From the NCBI GenBank assembly GCA_020160755.1, contig JAIUPN010000009.1, forward strand, positions 137,694-190,852: DNA of 53,159 nt. The letters run 5' to 3'. The notes under the pieces were generated by a model, which worked only from the letters and a program-made list of their open reading frames with translations, had not been told where the DNA came from and searched no databases. The translations under genes and the position numbers were made by a program. Below, piece after piece: positions 10,143-18,511 of this stretch. This stretch comes from Pseudomonadota bacterium. GTDB lineage: Bacteria > Pseudomonadota > Alphaproteobacteria > Sphingomonadales > Sphingomonadaceae. How positions within the stretch are numbered: position 1 is the first letter of the stretch; each line of letters starts with the position of its first letter.

Positions 10143-10170
10143 TTGTAAGCTCCCGTAATCGCGCTAGGAT
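10143..10170 (+). promoter_or_regulatory. Candidate promoter for the TonB_C-repeat protein
   Basis: TTGTAA (10143-10148) and TAGGAT (10165-10170) are separated by 16 nt in the 90-bp gap after the lactamase gene, about 40 nt upstream of the next start. The hexamers are partial matches. Confidence 0.4.
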
Positions 10171-10206
10171 CGCCCCGGTTTCAAGCGCGGCGACGGGGGC
10201 TTGTAC

Positions 10207-11319
10207 ATGCTGAAAACGGGCGTTTTCCTTGGCCTTTTGGCGATGGGCATGGATGTTTCGATGCCGCCGCCGCGATTTGGTCCCGATGGACAGCCCGTCC
10301 GCGCGCTGCTTGGCTGGATGCCGGGCGAAGCGCAGTGCGGCGGGGCGCAGGTCGGCCATGTCATGCTGCGCCGCCCGCTGGGCGAGTTGAGCTTTGGCGT
10401 GCCGGCCAAGGCGCCGTCGATTTCCTATACGTTTGAGATCGATGCTGCGGGACGGCCGCTGTCGATCGCACGCGATAACGGGGCATCCACGGGTTTCTCC
10501 GGCGACGCCGCGCCAGCGCTCGCCGCGAGCCGTTTCGCGGCCGGCGCGCGCAAGAATTGCCGCATCACCTATGTCGCGCAGGCGATGTCGCTCGGCGACG
10601 CGCCGGTCGAGGATCTCGTGTCCTATTCGATCACCCCGACGTCGGGACGGCTGCCGAAGGAAGGGTGGGACCGGATCAAGGCCGCGGGCGATTGTACGGC
10701 CGCGCCCTTTCCGCAACCGCTGCTGCGCGCCTTCCCGGATTTCGACAAGCTGCCGGGTACGCCCGGGGTGAGGGACTGGTCGCTCGTTGCCTATGACACC
10801 GACGGCAAGGGCGCGCCGATGGCGATGAAGACGCTGTTCGGCACCGGTAACAAGGCGCTCGACGCTGCGGCCCGCAAGGCGGTCGGGGATTCTCGTTTCA
10901 CGGGCGGGGCGCGAACGGGCTGCCGCTATCCTTACTGGAAAGCGCCCGAAATACTGGCGCCGCCGCCAGCCCCCGCCGAGGAGGACGCACGTCCTGCGGG
11001 CAGCAATTGCCCCGCAAAGACGCGCTGGAACCGGCCGCTGGCGACGCAATTTCCCGAACCCTGGCGGCGGCGTTCGATCGAGGGGTGGGCGATCGTCACT
11101 TATGACATCGCGCCATGGGGCGGTGTCGGCAATGTGAAGATCGTCGCGGCGCAGCCCGCCGCCGACTTCGGCCACGTCGCACAGACGATCGTGCAGAACG
11201 CCAGCGCCGCGCCGTCGCCGCAGGGTGCGACGGGCTGTGTCGAAACGGTTCGGTTCGCGATGGGGCGCCGCACCGCGCCCGCGATGATCGAAGAGCCGGG
11301 TGGCGTGGAGATTTTCTGA
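10207..11319 (+). CDS. Exported protein with three TonB_C-like repeats
   Basis: A 370-residue protein from ATG 10207 (an in-frame TTG lies at 10201). The N-terminus is a weak signal sequence. Three similar segments follow, each beginning with a SYTFEIDAAGRP / LVAYDTDGKGAP / IVTYDIAPWGGV strand and ending with a cysteine-containing strand (ARKNCRITY, ARTGCRYPY, ATGCVETVRF). This is the shape of the TonB C-terminal beta fold, triplicated and without the usual N-terminal membrane anchor plus proline-rich linker. It is probably a periplasmic energy-transducer-like protein. Partners are unknown, and the repeat call is by eye. Confidence 0.65.
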   Translation: MLKTGVFLGLLAMGMDVSMPPPRFGPDGQPVRALLGWMPGEAQCGGAQVGHVMLRRPLGELSFGVPAKAPSISYTFEIDAAGRPLSIARDNGASTGFSGDAAPALAASRFAAGARKNCRITYVAQAMSLGDAPVEDLVSYSITPTSGRLPKEGWDRIKAAGDCTAAPFPQPLLRAFPDFDKLPGTPGVRDWSLVAYDTDGKGAPMAMKTLFGTGNKALDAAARKAVGDSRFTGGARTGCRYPYWKAPEILAPPPAPAEEDARPAGSNCPAKTRWNRPLATQFPEPWRRRSIEGWAIVTYDIAPWGGVGNVKIVAAQPAADFGHVAQTIVQNASAAPSPQGATGCVETVRFAMGRRTAPAMIEEPGGVEIF

Positions 11320-11353
11320 AGCCAGGGCGGGGTTGGCTGGATCGTCCGCCGAT

Positions 11354-11373
11354 GGGCCGCGCCGAGGCGGCCC
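11354..11373. terminator. Hairpin between convergent genes, possible terminator
   Basis: GGGCCGC (11354-11360) pairs perfectly with GCGGCCC (11367-11373) around a 6-nt loop, followed by CTTATT on the plus strand. It sits in the 55-bp gap between two convergent genes. The T-tract is poor, so termination is uncertain. Confidence 0.45.
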
Positions 11374-11374
11374 C

Positions 11375-12610
11375 TTATTCTGCCACGACCAGACACGCCT
11401 GGCCGCTCTTGCGCGTCGCGGCGCAGAAGCTGTCAGCCTCGCCCTTGTTCGCGAAGCCGCCGGCGAGCAAGCGGGTGAGCTTGCCGTTCTTGACCAGATA
11501 GGGCTGGCGGCCGGCAAAGGCAGGGTTCTTCTTTTCGAGCGATGCCCAGAGGTTGCGGGCGTTCGCCTCGACGCCGAAGGCACCAAGCTGCGCGCGCCAG
11601 GCGCTGGCTGTGCCATTGTGGACCCGGACCGGAGCCGGGGTGGCTGCGGCGGTAACGACGGGTGCGGCCTTGGCTGGCACGGGCTTGGGCGCGGCGGGCT
11701 TTGGCGCAGGCTTCGCCGGTTCGGGTTTCGGCGGCAGCTTGCCGCTTTCGGGCGGGGCAGCATAGGTCGTGCCCGGCTGGCCGGTCGCGGCGACGGCGTC
11801 GGCGGTTGCTTGGGCGGCGGCCGCGGCTGCGGCGCTCGCAGCGGGCGACGACGATACCGCGACGCTGCGGACCGGTTCGGGCGCGGGTTTCGCGGCGGGC
11901 CGCGTGTCGATCACCGGCGGCGGCGTGTAGCTGGTGCCGGGCGCCGAGGCGGGCAGGCTCGCGACCTTCACCGGCGAGGCCGGTGCGGGTTTGGCGGCGG
12001 GCGGCGCGGCGGCGTTCACCGCGGCAAGGCGCGCGCGCTGTTCGCCCATTTCGATTTCGGGCAGCATCGCAAGGCCGCGCTGGCGTTGGTCGAGCGGGAT
12101 CAGATTGTCGAGCTGGGCGAGGCGCGCCGAGGCGATGCCGAGCCCCGCGTCGCTCGCGCGCTTGGTCAGTGCATAAGCGCGGGCCCAGTCCTTCGCCGCA
12201 AGGTCGCCGTTAAAGTGCGCGGTGCCGAGGACATATTGCGCGCGCGGTTCGCCGCGCGACGCCGAAGCGAGGATGAAGGGCATCGCTTCCTCGCGGCGGT
12301 TCGCGGTGAAGAGGACGAGGCCGAGGTTGTCCTCCGCCTGCAAATGCCCCTGTTTCGCGGCGCGGCGATACCATGCTTCGGCCTGCGCCATGTCGGCGGG
12401 CACGCCGCGGCCCAGCTTGTACGCCTGACCGAGGTTGAACTGCGCGTCGGCGTCGCCGGCGAGCGCGAGCGGACGCCATTCGGCGACCGCTGCCTGATAA
12501 TTGCCTGCCTGCCAGGCATCGACGCCGTCTTTGACGTCGGCGATGGCGGGCGCGGCAAGCATCGCCATCAACGGCGAGGCCAGCAGGGCGGCGGTGCGGA
12601 ATGAACGCAT
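11375..12610 (-). CDS. Sel1-repeat / SPOR-domain exported protein
   Basis: A 411-residue protein starting at ATG 12610 (GGAG 6 nt upstream) with a clear signal peptide ending near AAPAIA. Residues about 30-160 hold Sel1/TPR-like repeats (LALAGDADAQFNLGQAYKLG, EAWYRRAAKQGHLQAEDNLG). Next comes a long Ala/Pro-rich linker, then a C-terminal SPOR domain (WRAQLGAFGVEANARNLW ... SFCAATRKSGQACLV). SPOR domains bind peptidoglycan stripped of stem peptides at division sites, so a septal or envelope role is likely. It is divergent from the parA-like gene, whose operon ends with another SPOR protein of the same subtype. Confidence 0.88.
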   Translation of the reverse strand: MRSFRTAALLASPLMAMLAAPAIADVKDGVDAWQAGNYQAAVAEWRPLALAGDADAQFNLGQAYKLGRGVPADMAQAEAWYRRAAKQGHLQAEDNLGLVLFTANRREEAMPFILASASRGEPRAQYVLGTAHFNGDLAAKDWARAYALTKRASDAGLGIASARLAQLDNLIPLDQRQRGLAMLPEIEMGEQRARLAAVNAAAPPAAKPAPASPVKVASLPASAPGTSYTPPPVIDTRPAAKPAPEPVRSVAVSSSPAASAAAAAAAQATADAVAATGQPGTTYAAPPESGKLPPKPEPAKPAPKPAAPKPVPAKAAPVVTAAATPAPVRVHNGTASAWRAQLGAFGVEANARNLWASLEKKNPAFAGRQPYLVKNGKLTRLLAGGFANKGEADSFCAATRKSGQACLVVAE

Positions 12611-12677
12611 CTTATTCTCCAATGACTTGCGCCGCCGATCACGGCTGCAGTCCCCGGATGCTTCATAGCGCCAATTG

Positions 12678-12694
12678 GCTAACACCGCGTTAGC
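12678..12694. promoter_or_regulatory. Palindromic operator-like site upstream of the SPOR gene
   Basis: GCTAAC (12678-12683), 5 nt, GTTAGC (12689-12694) is a perfect inverted repeat in the divergent intergenic region, 68 nt upstream of the Sel1/SPOR start codon. The binding protein is unknown; the RHH-like product encoded at 13605 is a candidate. Confidence 0.4.
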
Positions 12695-12798
12695 GACAAA
12701 AGCGCGTGCGCCGAACCTGATCCGTTTTGGGACAAATCCGTATTAGGTCGCTGTTTACCATAAGCGCGAGGAAGTCGTTCACCCTCTTTTTATCATCG

Positions 12799-12813
12799 TT
12801 AACTCAATTTTAG
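12799..12813 (+). promoter_or_regulatory. Near-consensus CtrA box upstream of the parA-like gene
   Basis: TTAA (12799-12802), 7 nt, TTAG (12810-12813) matches the CtrA consensus TTAA-N7-TTAA at 7 of 8 positions, 55 nt before the GTG start at 12868. In alphaproteobacteria CtrA controls cell-cycle and envelope genes. A single near-match is weak evidence. Confidence 0.35.
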
Positions 12814-12867
12814 CGCCCCGCATGGCATCCCTTCGCCGAATTCTGGATTTTCCGAGGGGGTAACGCA

Positions 12868-13590
12868 GTGCGCGTATTGGCATTGGCTTCACAGAAAGGC
12901 GGGTCGGGCAAGACCACGCTGTCGGGGCACCTCGCGGTGCAGGCGCAACTCGCCGGCGCAGGTCCCGTTGTTCTGATCGACATCGATCCGCAGGGCTCGC
13001 TCGCCGATTGGTGGAACGAGCGCGAAACCGACCTTCCGGCCTTTGCCCAGACCACGGTTGCACGGCTTGCTTCCGACCTCGAAATCCTGCGTCAGCAGGG
13101 CTTCAAACTCGCGGTCATCGATACGCCGCCGGCGATCACCATGGCGATCCAGAGCGTGATTTCGGTCGCCGAACTGATCGTCGTCCCGACGCGCCCCAGC
13201 CCGCACGACCTGCGCGCCGTCGGTGCCACCGTCGACCTTTGCGAACGCGCGGGCAAGCCGCTGGTGTTCGTCGTCAACGCCGCGACCCCGAAAGCGAAAA
13301 TCACCAGCGAGGCCGCGGTCGCGCTGTCGCAGCATGGCACGGTCGCGCCGGTCACGCTGCACCACCGCACCGATTATGCCGCATCGATGATCGACGGCCG
13401 CACGGTGATGGAAGTCGATCCGAACGGGCGCTCGGCCGACGAAATCCGCCAGCTGTGGACTTATATGAACGATCGCCTCGAAAAGAATTTCCGTCGCACC
13501 GTATTCGCCGCACCGATCCCGACGCAGGGCAATTATGGCGCGGTCCGCCCGATGGGTGGTGGCTTCGGCCGCCGCATCGCTGGTCAGTGA
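12868..13590 (+). CDS. Orphan ParA/MinD-like ATPase
   Basis: A 240-residue P-loop ATPase with the deviant Walker A KGGSGKTT (residues 10-17), the DIDPQGSLADWW motif (39-50) and VIDTPPA (about 84-90), so it is a ParA-superfamily dimerising switch. It starts with GTG. It lacks the N-terminal HTH of plasmid ParA types and has a Gly/Arg-rich tail after about residue 220. No parB, parS cluster or rep gene is nearby, so it is not plasmid partitioning. Instead it precedes an RHH-like gene by 14 nt and a SPOR lipoprotein. A role in positioning envelope or division proteins is inferred. Confidence 0.88.
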   Translation: MRVLALASQKGGSGKTTLSGHLAVQAQLAGAGPVVLIDIDPQGSLADWWNERETDLPAFAQTTVARLASDLEILRQQGFKLAVIDTPPAITMAIQSVISVAELIVVPTRPSPHDLRAVGATVDLCERAGKPLVFVVNAATPKAKITSEAAVALSQHGTVAPVTLHHRTDYAASMIDGRTVMEVDPNGRSADEIRQLWTYMNDRLEKNFRRTVFAAPIPTQGNYGAVRPMGGGFGRRIAGQ

Positions 13591-13604
13591 CGGGAGCGGG
13601 AACA

Positions 13605-14288
13605 ATGGGCGAACCAAAACCTCTCGCATCGCTGAGCGCAGGCCTCCTTGCCCGCAAGGGCGGCGCGCGTCCCGCCATGCGGCGCCAGCCGCTCGGCAGC
13701 GGCCCCGCACCCCTCAACAGCGGCGGTTATGACGACCTCGGCTGGAACGACATGGGCTATGACGTCGATCCCGACCAGTCGGCCGAACCTGCACGGATGC
13801 TCGACCTGAAACCGCTTCTGACCGGCTCGGTGCTGGCGCATAATGTCGAAGCCGAACATGCGGTCGACGATGGCGTCGGCCACGAATTCCCGGCAGAGCT
13901 TTCGGGTGAATTTAACGGTTTGGCGGAGGGTTACGGCGCCGATCAGTTCGAGGCCGAAGCCCCCGAAGTCCCCGAAATCGTTCGCCAGCAGGAATCGCTC
14001 ATCGAACGCGTCGCTGCGGTAGCGCGCAAGGTCGAAGCGCGTCCCGAGCCGAAGCCGAAGAAGGAAAAGGCGCCGCGCGCGCTGCGTGCCCGCGAAAAGG
14101 CGGCCTTCACGCTGCGCCTCGATGCCGAACGCCACCTGCGCCTGCGCCTTGCGAGCGCGGTGACCAACCGGTCGTCGCAGGTGATCCTGACCGATTTGCT
14201 CGACGAATATCTGTCATCGCTGCCCGAAATCGATGCGATGGCAAGCCGTCTGCCGGCCGCGCGTCCGCCGCGTCAGGTGCGGCGTTAA
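13605..14288 (+). CDS. Hypothetical protein with C-terminal ribbon-helix-helix-like domain
   Basis: A 227-residue protein starting at ATG 13605 (GGGAGCGGG upstream), 14 nt after the parA-like gene. Residues 1-135 are acidic and low-complexity (rich in Pro, Gly, Glu). A basic stretch PEPKPKKEKAPRALRAREK then leads into AAFTLRLDAERHLRLRL ... SQVILTDLLDEYLSSLPEID, whose beta strand plus two helices resemble a MetJ/Arc RHH DNA-binding domain. It is the likely partner or adaptor of the ParA protein. I do not recognise a named family, and the RHH call is by pattern only. Confidence 0.7.
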   Translation: MGEPKPLASLSAGLLARKGGARPAMRRQPLGSGPAPLNSGGYDDLGWNDMGYDVDPDQSAEPARMLDLKPLLTGSVLAHNVEAEHAVDDGVGHEFPAELSGEFNGLAEGYGADQFEAEAPEVPEIVRQQESLIERVAAVARKVEARPEPKPKKEKAPRALRAREKAAFTLRLDAERHLRLRLASAVTNRSSQVILTDLLDEYLSSLPEIDAMASRLPAARPPRQVRR

Positions 14289-14309
14289 AGAAAAAGAGGG
14301 GGATCCGTC

Positions 14310-15701
14310 ATGAACCGCAAGATGCTGATGAACCTGGCCGTTTCGGGCTTCGTCCTGAGCGTAGCCACGGGATGCAGCGGTATGGGCAAGATGGCCGACG
14401 CACCGTCGCGCGCCGCCGGAAAGCCCGCCGTCGCCGCCAAGTCGGCCGACCAGGCCCGCGTGGCGCTTGAAGCAGGCAAGGCCAGCAAGGCCGTCGGCCT
14501 CGCCGAAGCGGCGGTTGCGGGCAGCCCCCGCGATGCCGGTTATCGCGCGCTCCTCGGACAGGCCTATCTGAATGACGGCCGGTTTGCGTCGGCGACCGCC
14601 GCGTTGACCGAAGCGATCGAACTTGGTGCAACCGACAGCAACACGATCCTTTCGCTGACGCTGGCGCAGATCGCGCAGGGCAAGAATGCCGACGCGGTCG
14701 CGTTGCTCACGCAGCACCGCGACACGGTGCCTGCTTCGGACATTGGCCTCGCGCTCGCGCTGGCGGGTGACAGCGAAGGCGCCATCTATGTGCTGAGCGA
14801 AGCGGCGCGGGCCGAAGGTGCCAGCGCGCGCACGCGGCAGAATCTGGCGCTCGCCTTCGCTCTCTCCGGGCGCTGGGCGCAGGCGCGTATCCTGGCATCG
14901 CAGGACCTTTCCGCCGCGAAGCTCGAAGCGCGGATGGCCGAATGGTCGAAACTGGCCGAACAGCCGAGCGCACAAATCCGCGTTGCGAGCCTGATCGGTA
15001 CGAAAGCACAGCAGGATGCCGGTATGCCGGTGCGCCTCGCGCTCGGCAATTTCGGTGAAACGCAGATGGCTGCGGCGGCGCCCGCGGTCGAACTCGCAAG
15101 CGCCGACCCGGCGCCTGTCGCCGCTTATGCGCCGCCGCCCCCGGTGCTGGCCGATGCGGGCAGCGCGATTCGCAGCGTCGAACTGCCGATGCCCGAGCGC
15201 GGCGTCGATGGTGTGGTGCCGGTGACCGAACTGCCGCAGCCGAAACCGGCAAGCGAAGTGATCCTCGCCGACGCGGCGCCTTATCGCGCCGCGCCGCGCG
15301 TGGCGGGCGAGGGGCGCATCCGTCCCGCGCAGCAACAGGCGATCGAACTCGCAACGGTGCTTATCCCGAAGGCGATGGGTTTTGATGCGAAGAAGCCGAC
15401 CGGATGGGCGGTGCAACTCGGCGCCTATGACAGCCTCGGTATCGCCAAGGAAAAATGGGGCACGCTGAAAAAGCGGAACGGGGTTCTCGCGAATTTCCCG
15501 GCGTCGAGCCATGCTGCGACGGTGAACGGCCGCAATTTCTATCGCCTGACAGTGAACGGCCTCGCGACGCGCGCTGACGCGACGAGCCTGTGCAACCAGC
15601 TCAAGGCGCAGGGACAGACCTGCTTCATCCGCGCGATGGGCGGCAGCGAAAGCATCCAGTGGGCGGCAAAGGGCAGCCCGCTGCGCCTCGCTTCGCGCTA
15701 A
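14310..15701 (+). CDS. TPR / SPOR-domain lipoprotein
   Basis: A 463-residue protein with a lipoprotein-type leader (lipid cysteine probably C22 in VATGCSG; the lipobox is weak at -3). TPR-like helices occupy about residues 45-200 (ALLGQAYLNDGRFASATAAL). A disordered Ala/Pro linker follows, then a C-terminal SPOR domain (GWAVQLGAYDSLGIAKEKW ... SLCNQLKAQGQTCFI). The SPOR Cys pair pattern is the same as in the divergent gene ending at 11375, suggesting paralogous roles. It is third in the parA-RHH-SPOR run, 21 nt after the RHH gene, with an intrinsic terminator right after. Confidence 0.87.
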   Translation: MNRKMLMNLAVSGFVLSVATGCSGMGKMADAPSRAAGKPAVAAKSADQARVALEAGKASKAVGLAEAAVAGSPRDAGYRALLGQAYLNDGRFASATAALTEAIELGATDSNTILSLTLAQIAQGKNADAVALLTQHRDTVPASDIGLALALAGDSEGAIYVLSEAARAEGASARTRQNLALAFALSGRWAQARILASQDLSAAKLEARMAEWSKLAEQPSAQIRVASLIGTKAQQDAGMPVRLALGNFGETQMAAAAPAVELASADPAPVAAYAPPPPVLADAGSAIRSVELPMPERGVDGVVPVTELPQPKPASEVILADAAPYRAAPRVAGEGRIRPAQQQAIELATVLIPKAMGFDAKKPTGWAVQLGAYDSLGIAKEKWGTLKKRNGVLANFPASSHAATVNGRNFYRLTVNGLATRADATSLCNQLKAQGQTCFIRAMGGSESIQWAAKGSPLRLASR

Positions 15702-15725
15702 GACAGATTACCGGAATATGGGGGG

Positions 15726-15761
15726 AGGGGCGTGGTCGCGAGACCGCGCCTCTCTGTTTTT
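15726..15761 (+). terminator. Intrinsic terminator of the parA-RHH-SPOR operon
   Basis: AGGGGCGTGGTC (15726-15737) and GACCGCGCCTCT (15742-15753) form a stem with two imperfect pairs and a GCGA tetraloop. TGTTTTT follows, with the T-tract at 15757-15761. Confidence 0.8.
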
Positions 15762-15795
15762 CAGCGTGCGCGGCCGATGGCCGGGCAGCGAGAAA

Positions 15796-15822
15796 ATGAT
15801 CGGGGTGGGCCGGGCCCACCCC
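15796..15822 (-). terminator. Terminator-like hairpin of the OmpA-family gene
   Basis: GGGGTGGGC (15802-15810) and GCCCACCCC (15814-15822) form a perfect 9-bp stem with a 3-nt loop. Read on the minus strand it is 7 nt past the OmpA-family stop and is followed by GATCATTTTC. Confidence 0.6.
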
Positions 15823-15829
15823 GCGCATC

Positions 15830-16702
15830 CTACAGGCCGTCGAGGCCCTTGCTGACCAGAATATTCACCGCAACGCGGCGATTCTGTGCCTTGCCCTCGG
15901 CGGTCGTATTGTCTGCCGCCGGGTCGGCTTCGGCCATCCCGGTGGGGGTCAGCATACGATAGGGCTTCCAGCCGCACGCCTGCTGAAGATGATTGACGAC
16001 GCGACTCGCGCGCTTTTCGCTGAGCACCTGGTTGAGCTCTTGGCTTCCCGTGGAATCGGTGTAGCCAACGACCAGCAACAGGGCGTTGTCCATCCCCTCG
16101 GCCTGGTTTGCCGCGCTGCAGAGATCGGCTTTCGCCTGCTCGGTCAGCACCGCTTTGCCGGTGTCGAAGTTCACGTTCGTCGTCGCTTTGACATTATACT
16201 GATCGATGTCACCCACGCGGCTGCGCAGCGCTTCGGTTGCCGCCGTCTGTTCGGCAAAGCGCTGGTTGGTGCCGGTGTGGATCATGTTCGCGGTCCGGAG
16301 GTCCTTGTTCTTCAGGACGACCTGGTTCGCAACCAACCCCCCCTCCCACTGCAACGTCTCGACGGCGACCGGCAGGCCGTTGAGCAGCGAGTTAGCGGCG
16401 AGCTTGTCGCGGTCGAGGCCCAGGAAGCCGCCGCTGCTCTTGATCTTCGTGTAATCGGCGATTGCGATCGCCGTATTGTTGCCGTCGGCAGTCGTCACCT
16501 GCATCCGGCCATCGCTGCGCGCCGAGATAATGCCTTCGACCTTGGGACCCTTGGTCATCTGGTCGGGTGAGGGCAGTGTGGCGGTAACAGTCGCCATCGG
16601 CTCGGCTTCGGTCGAGTCCTGCTGCTGAGCGGCCAGCGCCGCGGGTCCGGCCAGCATGGCCAACGCCAGCATTGCCCCGGAAGTCTTGAAAACGGAACCC
16701 AT
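15830..16702 (-). CDS. OmpA-family outer-membrane / peptidoglycan-binding protein
   Basis: A 290-residue protein with a signal peptide (MLALAMLAGPAALAA) and a C-terminal OmpA domain from about residue 175 (NVNFDTGKAVL, VGYTDSTGSQELNQVLSEKRA, GKAQNRRVAVNI) that binds peptidoglycan. The region between, VEGIISARSDGRMQVTT, looks like a small beta-barrel or OB-like domain rather than a transmembrane porin. AGAAGGAG precedes the start. It has its own terminator, so it is monocistronic. Confidence 0.88.
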   Translation of the reverse strand: MGSVFKTSGAMLALAMLAGPAALAAQQQDSTEAEPMATVTATLPSPDQMTKGPKVEGIISARSDGRMQVTTADGNNTAIAIADYTKIKSSGGFLGLDRDKLAANSLLNGLPVAVETLQWEGGLVANQVVLKNKDLRTANMIHTGTNQRFAEQTAATEALRSRVGDIDQYNVKATTNVNFDTGKAVLTEQAKADLCSAANQAEGMDNALLLVVGYTDSTGSQELNQVLSEKRASRVVNHLQQACGWKPYRMLTPTGMAEADPAADNTTAEGKAQNRRVAVNILVSKGLDGL

Positions 16703-16836
16703 ACGCTACTCCTTCTGTTGGATCGGCAGGGCAGCGCATGTCCACTGGCCCCTTCAGGCAGAGCGACTCTTGATCGGGGCGAAAGTTGCGCGGGTCGTCG
16801 AGCCTCTTGCACGGCGTGCCGACAATATGGGGCGAT

Positions 16837-17466
16837 TCAGCGCTTCTGGCGCTCGCGCGCCCGTATAAAGCCGTCGCGAGCCATGCATCGCGCGAGCCAC
16901 ACCTTGGTCGCGTCGCCCAGCATATCGTCGGCGCCGAGCGTCGTCGCGAGGAAGGCGGCATAGCCGATCGCGATATCGGCGATCGTGAACCGGCCGGCGA
17001 CGAGCCATTCGCGCCCATCGGCGAGTGCGGCCTCGATGCTCTTCGCTCGCCCGCCAAAGAAGGCCTTGTAATCGTCGACCGCCTGCGCGAGCCGCCGTTC
17101 GGGTATTTCGACGCGCGTGTAGCGGATCATGATCGCGAGCGGGAAGGTCAGTGTCGCATCGCTGCGGTGCAGCCAGTTGCGGGCATCCCAATAATCGGCC
17201 TCGTCGCGGCGGACCTCAAGCGGGGTGCCTTCGGCGATGCGTTCGCAGATCGCGGCGGACTCGGTCATCAGCCGCCCGTCCTCGACCCAACCGGGAATGG
17301 TCATCAGCGGATTGATCGCGCGATAGTCGGGCTCGAACGCGCGCGGCGGGAATTTGAGCAGACGCAGGTCGACGTCGATCCCGGCTTCCTCGACCGCCCA
17401 CAGACAACGCAGCGACCGCGCGTCGGGGCAATGATAAAGTATCGGGCGAGAGTCCTTTTGCGTCAT
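16837..17466 (-). CDS. Glutathione S-transferase family protein
   Basis: A 209-residue GST. The N-terminal thioredoxin-like half has LYHCPDARSLRCLWAVEEAG, INPLMTIPGWVEDGRLMTESAAICERIAE (with the conserved cis-proline and glutathione-contacting E-S). The all-alpha C-terminal half has REWLVAGRFTIADIAIGYAAF. The true start is ATG 17466, overlapping the stop of the EamA gene by 4 nt. The substrate is not predictable. Confidence 0.9.
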   Translation of the reverse strand: MTQKDSRPILYHCPDARSLRCLWAVEEAGIDVDLRLLKFPPRAFEPDYRAINPLMTIPGWVEDGRLMTESAAICERIAEGTPLEVRRDEADYWDARNWLHRSDATLTFPLAIMIRYTRVEIPERRLAQAVDDYKAFFGGRAKSIEAALADGREWLVAGRFTIADIAIGYAAFLATTLGADDMLGDATKVWLARCMARDGFIRARERQKR

Positions 17467-18419
17467 GCGGCAACCTCCTTCGGCCGGTCGATATGGCGGC
17501 GATGCTCGCGCCAGGCGATGAACAGCCCCGACGCGACGATCAGCGGCGCACCGACCCATGTCGTGTCGGCGGGGAGGGTTCCAAAGAACCACCAGCCCGC
17601 GGCAATCGCCCACAGCAGGCTCGAATAGTCCATCGGGATGACGACCGACACGGGCGCGAGACGCAGCGCGCCGGTCAGCGACATCTGGACGATCGCGCCG
17701 AGGAAGCCGAGTCCGGCGAGCAGCAGCCATTCACGACCGTCATGCGGCGTGATGACAAAGGGCAGGGCGATCCCGAGCGGGATCATCGACAGCAGGCTGA
17801 ACCAGAAGACGATCGTCGCGGCATTCTCGGTGCGGCCGAGGTCGCGCACCGCAATTGTAATCAGCGCGGTCATGATCGCGCCGCCCAGCGCCACCAGCGT
17901 GCCAAGGCCATGTTCGCCGCCGAATCCGCCCGCGAAGCTCGCCATGGGGTTGAGCACGACGAGCACGCCGACGAAGCCGAGAATCACCGCGCTCCAGCGT
18001 TGCCATCCGGTCGCTTCGCCGAGCAGCAGCGCGGCAAAGATAACCGCGAAGATCGGCACCGACAGGCTGATCGTCGTCGCCTCGGCCATCGGCAACAGGA
18101 TCATCGCGCCGAAATTGCACGCCATACCGGCGAGGCCCATCAGCATCCTCCGGCCGTGCGCGCCGATCCGGTTTGTCTTCAGCGACGCGAGGCCGCCCGT
18201 CGCCATCACCCAGACGAGGAGGAAGGGCAGGACGAGCGCCTGCCGCCAGAAAAGGCTTTCGATGACATGGATGCCCGCGGCGTCGATATATTTGACCAGC
18301 ACGAACATCAGCGACAGGCTGATCATCGCCAGCAGGCGAAGCCCGATCCCGCCCAGATAATTCTGCGGGGCCGCCGTCGACGGGGGCGCGGAGGGGGCAG
18401 GGAGTGGCGCGTCGCTCAT
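17463..18419 (-). CDS. EamA/DMT-superfamily transporter
   Basis: A 318-residue membrane protein with about ten hydrophobic helices in two EamA repeats. Family features include ISLSLMFVLVKYI, ESLFWRQALVLPFLL, MAEATTISLSVPIFAVIFAALLLGE and the second-repeat APVSVVIPMDYSSLLWA. It probably exports a small metabolite; the substrate is unknown. It is coupled to the downstream GST gene by ATGA, hinting at a shared detoxification role. Confidence 0.88.
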   Translation of the reverse strand: MSDAPLPAPSAPPSTAAPQNYLGGIGLRLLAMISLSLMFVLVKYIDAAGIHVIESLFWRQALVLPFLLVWVMATGGLASLKTNRIGAHGRRMLMGLAGMACNFGAMILLPMAEATTISLSVPIFAVIFAALLLGEATGWQRWSAVILGFVGVLVVLNPMASFAGGFGGEHGLGTLVALGGAIMTALITIAVRDLGRTENAATIVFWFSLLSMIPLGIALPFVITPHDGREWLLLAGLGFLGAIVQMSLTGALRLAPVSVVIPMDYSSLLWAIAAGWWFFGTLPADTTWVGAPLIVASGLFIAWREHRRHIDRPKEVAA

Positions 18420-18469
18420 GCGAAATTGCGCATATCAGTCCGATTGCAGGGTGCAACCCGTCATCCCTC

Positions 18470-18498
18470 TTGCCCCGTCCCCGCAATCCGGCTAGTGG
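18470..18498 (+). promoter_or_regulatory. Candidate promoter of tRNA-Trp and the gdx-nuoA transcript
   Basis: TTGCCC (18470-18475), 17 nt, TAGTGG (18493-18498) lies 13 nt upstream of the mature tRNA 5' end. No other obvious promoter is seen before gdx, so the tRNA and gdx may be co-transcribed. Confidence 0.5.
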
Positions 18499-18511
18499 CC
18501 CACTCCGGCCT

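Noticed and set aside
12868..13590. Plasmid partition locus
   Set aside because: There is no ParB, parS-like repeat cluster or replication gene; neighbours are envelope proteins.
16855..17628. Plus-strand open frames over the GST and EamA genes
   Set aside because: Shadows of two recognisable minus-strand genes.
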